64,000 bases of DNA from Opitutales bacterium (GTDB lineage Bacteria; Verrucomicrobiota; Verrucomicrobiia; Opitutales; UBA953). The DNA is taken from assembly GCA_030725715.1 (NCBI GenBank), contig JANRFG010000006.1, positions 59,688 through 123,687 of the forward strand. The letters are read 5' to 3'. Numbering within the stretch: the first letter of the stretch is position 1; each line of letters starts with the position of its first letter. The translations under genes were made by a program, and so were the position numbers. Shown piece after piece: positions 61,553 to 64,000 of this stretch. Under the pieces are notes generated by a model. That model saw only the letters and a list, made by a program, of their open reading frames with translations. It ran no database searches and was not told where the DNA came from.

Positions 61553-61615
61553 TCCGGTTTCCCTTTGACCCATACCGATCCGCCACCCGCCACCCGGGGC
61601 TGCCACCTGCCACCC
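61553..61615. repeat. 63-bp direct repeat copy 2
   Basis: Same unit as 61094-61156, about 90% identical, with CGCCACC, CGCCACC, CGGGGC, TGCCACC, TGCCACC. It ends 15 bp before the glutaredoxin stop. Confidence 0.88.
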
Positions 61616-61630
61616 TAAATGGCGCCGCGC

Positions 61631-61966
61631 TCAGAAAAACCGGATCGTCTTGATCCGCATCTTCTCGTGCTCCTCGTCGGTGCACGGGGCGTCGATCGGG
61701 ACGGCCGGAGCCTTGTCGTTCGGGACGACGAGCTGGTTGGCCAGGAGATACTGTTCCACTTCGGCGCCGGAGATGTCGGGCAGCATGACGCCGTCGATCT
61801 CGACGCAAGGGGAGAGGCGCTGGCCGGACTTCTCGACCATCTCGGCGTAGTTCGCCGGGTTGTTGATGATGTCCACGTCGACGTAGTTCAGGGCGTACTT
61901 CGCCATGATGGCGCGCACGCCGTTGCTCCAGCCGCAGCTGGGTTTGAGGTAACAACGGATGTCCAT
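61631..61966 (-). CDS. Glutaredoxin-like protein with CGWS monothiol motif
   Basis: A 111-residue thioredoxin-fold protein: MDIRCYLKPSCGWSNGVRAIMAKYAL places a single active-site cysteine in CGWS, resembling monothiol glutaredoxins (CGFS) that carry Fe-S clusters. RLSPCVEIDGVMLPDISG is the cis-proline and second-substrate region. The C-terminal 30 residues (APAVPIDAPCTDEEHEKMRI) are extra. The ATG at 61966 has a GGTGGGG ribosome site. It lies 31 bp downstream of the response regulator. Confidence 0.82.
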   Translation of the reverse strand: MDIRCYLKPSCGWSNGVRAIMAKYALNYVDVDIINNPANYAEMVEKSGQRLSPCVEIDGVMLPDISGAEVEQYLLANQLVVPNDKAPAVPIDAPCTDEEHEKMRIKTIRFF

Positions 61967-61997
61967 GTCCCCACCATTGGCGGAGTCCGCCGAGGAA

Positions 61998-62768
61998 TCA
62001 AGCCCGGCGGGTCCTTCGGACGCCGTTTTCGCCGCCGGCCTGGGCCGGTTCGTACCAATAGCCGATGCCGTGGATCGTCCGGAGGCTGTCCAGCTTGCGG
62101 CCATGGTCTTCGAAGGCGTCGCGGATCTTGGCCACGTATTGGTCCAGCGAACGGCTGCGGATGTCGGCGTGCACGCCCCAGACGGCGTGGATCAGGCTGT
62201 GCCGGCTGATGATCACGCCGGGATTGGCGTGCAGATGGTAGAGGATGCCGAGCTCCTTGCGTCCGAGTTTGTGCTTCTTGCCGCCGGGGAAGATGAGCTC
62301 GAGGCGCTCGGGATGGACTTTCGCTCCGTTGAAGAAGAAGACGTCGGTGCCGAGCGCGGCGTTGACGGTGAGCCGGCTGTCGCCCGCGGTCTCGCTGCGG
62401 CGCAGCACGGCGCGGATGCGCGCGATGAGTTCCGCGGGGTGGTGCGGCTTGCCGACGAAATCGTCCGCGCCCGCTTCGAGCGCCTGGGCCACGTGCTCGC
62501 CGTCGCGCAGGGCGGAGAGGAAGATCACCGCCGGCGAATGCGCCAGGCGGCGGATCTGGTCCAGGACCGCGAGTCCGTCGAGGTCCGGGAGGTTCGGGTC
62601 GAGCAGGACCAGGTGCACGTAGGACTCCCCGACGAACTTCAGCGCGGTCGCTCCTTTGTGGAAGACTTGGGTGGAGAGGCCGGCGTTCAGGAGTTGATCG
62701 GCGAGCGCGGCGGCGAGGCTGCGGTCGTCCTCAATGATGACCACCAATGGCTTCTGCTTGGGACTCAT
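61998..62768 (-). CDS. OmpR-family response regulator, orphan
   Basis: A 256-residue regulator: receiver with IIEDD, phospho-Asp in LVLLDPNLPDLDG and Lys in FVGKPHHP, then a winged helix (KHKLGRKELGILYHLHANPG, RSRSLDQYVAKIRDAFEDHG, LRTIHGIGYWYEP). No kinase gene is in the window. ATG 62768 is chosen; in-frame extension reaches 62990 but would overlap the divergent small gene. Probably co-transcribed with the glutaredoxin. Confidence 0.88.
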   Translation of the reverse strand: MSPKQKPLVVIIEDDRSLAAALADQLLNAGLSTQVFHKGATALKFVGESYVHLVLLDPNLPDLDGLAVLDQIRRLAHSPAVIFLSALRDGEHVAQALEAGADDFVGKPHHPAELIARIRAVLRRSETAGDSRLTVNAALGTDVFFFNGAKVHPERLELIFPGGKKHKLGRKELGILYHLHANPGVIISRHSLIHAVWGVHADIRSRSLDQYVAKIRDAFEDHGRKLDSLRTIHGIGYWYEPAQAGGENGVRRTRRA

Positions 62769-62870
62769 GCAGAATCTTGGGAAAGGGGTAAGACTAAGGG
62801 GGGGTGATGACATTTGTAAAAAAGTCGCCGAGGTTGCCAAGCCCCATTCCGCCCCCATGTTGGGCGTGAG

Positions 62871-63053
62871 ATGAGCGAACCCATCGAGCCTTCCGCCGCC
62901 CGCAAATGGGCCATCCGCGCCTTCCTGGTCCTGTTCATCGCCTCCGCGGCCTGGATGGCTTGGTTCGGCGTGCAGCAGCAGCGCCTCCATGGCGCGAAGG
63001 GCGACGGTAAGCCGAAGAATCCATACGAGGACCGCAGCCTTTTCGGGCGCTGA
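62871..63053 (+). CDS. Small single-helix membrane protein
   Basis: A 60-residue protein with a helix about 13-33 (WAIRAFLVLFIASAAWMAWFG) and a basic tail (GAKGDGKPKNPYEDRSLFGR). Divergent from the response regulator. Family not recognised. Confidence 0.55.
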   Translation: MSEPIEPSAARKWAIRAFLVLFIASAAWMAWFGVQQQRLHGAKGDGKPKNPYEDRSLFGR

Positions 63054-63084
63054 TCCGGGGTCCGGAGGGCTTGTTTCTAAAAAC

Positions 63085-63112
63085 TTGACCAGCGGGACTT
63101 CGTTCCTACGTT
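63085..63112 (+). promoter_or_regulatory. Candidate promoter of tRNA-Glu
   Basis: TTGACC (63085-63090), 16 bp spacer, TACGTT (63107-63112), then 17 bp to the tRNA 5' end. Suitable distance for a stable-RNA promoter. Confidence 0.5.
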
Positions 63113-63129
63113 CTTCGCTTCCACCGACC

Positions 63130-63207
63130 GCCTCCTTCGTCTAGCCCGGTCCAGGACACCTCGTTTTCACTGAGGTAACTGGGGTTCGAATCCCCAAGGG
63201 GGCGCCA
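63130..63207 (+). tRNA. tRNA-Glu (anticodon TTC), CCA encoded
   Basis: Acceptor GCCTCCT with AGGGGGC (one G-U pair), anticodon arm CCTCG-TTTTCAC-TGAGG (TTC), T-arm TGGGG-TTCGAAT-CCCCA, discriminator G, CCA 63205-63207. Confidence 0.95.
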
Positions 63208-63343
63208 GGTGGAAGCTTTTCAGATCCGTACTTTCCGACAGGGGAGGGCGGGTCCCTATTTCCGGGTTGGTCACATTGCCCCTTGCCTAAGTTCAAAAAT
63301 TATTGAAACTTCAGGAAGCCCCCGACCGCAGGGCCTGAACCTG

Positions 63344-63865
63344 ATGAAGCCCCCCTCAGAAAAGTCCGCCGGCCGGCGTCCGAGCCGCCCCTCTTATGAG
63401 CCCCTGCAGCCGCATGAGATCGAGCTCGCCGATTTCTTTGTCCGGATGGCCGGTATCCTCGGCGTCCCGCGCTCGGTCGCCGAAATCTATGCCTTGCTTT
63501 ACGTTTCCACGGGTCCGGTCGACTTCGACCATATCCAGGGGCGCCTAGGCATCAGCAAAGGCTCTGTCAGCCAAGGACTTAAGTTCCTTCGCGACCACGA
63601 GATGATCCTCTCGGTCAAGGAGCCAGGCTCGCGCCGCGAGCGCTGGCAGCCCACGCCTTCCCTGGCGGCCTCGCTGGTCGCGCTCCTCCGCAGCCAAGTG
63701 CTGCCCGCCCTCGAGCAGGCCCAACCCGGACTGCAACGCGTCCTCGCCGATGCCCAAGCCCGCGGCTCCCAGCCCGAAGTCATCGAGCGTCTCAGTCGCC
63801 TCAATCGTTGGAACAGCCGGGCCCTCGAGCTCGCGCCTCTCCTCCTTCCGCCCCCCGGGGCCTGA
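63344..63865 (+). CDS. GbsR/MarR-like winged-helix regulator
   Basis: A 173-residue transcription factor. The GbsR signature is clear: ADFFVRMAGILGVPRSVAEIYALLYVSTGPVDF, then DHIQGRLGISKGSVSQGLKFLRDHEMI. Such proteins sense osmolytes or small ligands. ATG 63344 is chosen; upstream in-frame codons lead back towards tRNA-Glu. No target gene is adjacent. Confidence 0.85.
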   Translation: MKPPSEKSAGRRPSRPSYEPLQPHEIELADFFVRMAGILGVPRSVAEIYALLYVSTGPVDFDHIQGRLGISKGSVSQGLKFLRDHEMILSVKEPGSRRERWQPTPSLAASLVALLRSQVLPALEQAQPGLQRVLADAQARGSQPEVIERLSRLNRWNSRALELAPLLLPPPGA

Positions 63866-63901
63866 CCCTTTCTGCCGGCTCGGCCGGTGACAGTCCTTTC
63901 T

Positions 63902-63940
63902 TACCGTACGTGCACGCGAAATTCGCCTCCACGTGCGGTA
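63902..63940. repeat. Two-stem palindrome downstream of the GbsR-like gene
   Basis: TACCGTACGTG (63902-63912) pairs with CACGTGCGGTA (63930-63940, one G-U), enclosing GCGAA/TTCGC (63916-63926). A GTAG follows at 63938-63941. It may be a REP-type element or transcript end; no T-run. Confidence 0.6.
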
Positions 63941-63970
63941 GCCTGCCCGAGTAAGCAAAAAACAGGTAGT

Positions 63971-64000
63971 AGCGGTTAGCGGATAGCGGTTGGCGGTTAG
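63971..64000. repeat. Array F: four RGCGGTT heptamers at window edge
   Basis: AGCGGTT, AGCGGAT, AGCGGTT, GGCGGTT, AG: 4 x 7 bp, the same family as array E. It may continue beyond the window. Confidence 0.85.

Larger units (their letters stand above)
60894..61630. other. Non-coding repeat-rich island
   Basis: About 735 bp with no plausible gene. It holds hairpins flanked by GTAG/CTAC and at least seven short arrays of tandem 7- or 8-mers, listed separately. Stop codons occur in all frames and base composition changes abruptly along its length. It separates the plus-strand DegT gene from the minus-strand glutaredoxin (convergent genes). Confidence 0.85.

Noticed and set aside
60894..61630. CRISPR array
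   Set aside because: Repeats are 7-8 bp, lack unique 25-40 bp spacers of constant length, and there are no cas genes.

Overview
The window is a gene-dense, GC-rich bacterial chromosome segment, almost entirely housekeeping genes in short, tightly packed operons. A DUF5069 protein, a long Bacteroidetes-type PurF, a GbsR-type regulator, a NamZ/DUF1343 lipoprotein and an orphan RelE-like protein together suggest a Verrucomicrobiota of the Opitutae type. This assignment is an inference from remembered family distribution, not a database search. Nothing looks like a prophage, transposase, CRISPR array or defence island.

Layout. 1-4.4 kb: partial lysA, then mnmE-mnmG with two perfect parS-like palindromes, one inside mnmG and one just after it. 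4.5-6.6 kb: a PhoB/PhoR-type pair, a terminator and tRNA-Gly(GCC). 6.7-10.8 kb (minus): ccsA/hemX-like, hemA, an NtrC-type regulator and a PstS-like binding protein, overlapping or a few bases apart. 10.9-14.5 kb: DUF5069, LMW phosphatase, RelE-like protein, pssA, then dnaN behind a leader with DnaA-box-like sites. 14.5-18 kb (minus): tyrA, an aroA-cmk fusion and plsC. 18-23.5 kb: a membrane SUMF1-like protein, a CapD/WbpM-type dehydratase, purE and purK. 23.5-34.8 kb: prmA, purN, namZ, purF, Nudix, aldo/keto reductase, fpg, rsmD, rsmE, pdxH and unknowns. 34.9-41.5 kb: the complete F-type ATP synthase operon atpBEFHAGDC, with strong intercistronic hairpins around atpE. 41.6-45.7 kb: a sugar-oxidation cluster (isomerase, FucU mutarotase, aldose dehydrogenase, Zn dehydrogenase, lactonase). 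45.7-53.3 kb: mixed genes including SRAP, a ROK kinase, GT2, a site-2 protease, a frameshifted RodZ-like gene and an HNH nuclease. 53.3-53.5 kb: tRNA-Gly(TCC) and tRNA-Gly(CCC). 53.6-60.9 kb: an M24 peptidase, pabB-pabC, a CNNM/CBS protein, lgt and a DegT aminotransferase. 61.6-63.9 kb: a monothiol glutaredoxin, a response regulator, tRNA-Glu and a GbsR-like regulator.

The most unusual DNA is the roughly 735 bp non-coding stretch at 60.9-61.6 kb. It combines six GTAG/CTAC-flanked hairpins (REP/BIME-like) with a series of short arrays made of four near-identical 7- or 8-mers. One array family recurs at the right edge of the window. Other items for follow-up are the -1 frameshift at a T7 tract in the RodZ-like gene, the paired parS sites without parAB, the atpE flanking hairpins with an A/C-only leader, a 34-bp AT-rich palindrome at 31.8 kb, and convergent gene pairs whose stop codons abut in TGATCA.

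Long open frames antisense to these genes are common because the DNA is GC-rich; they were treated as shadows.
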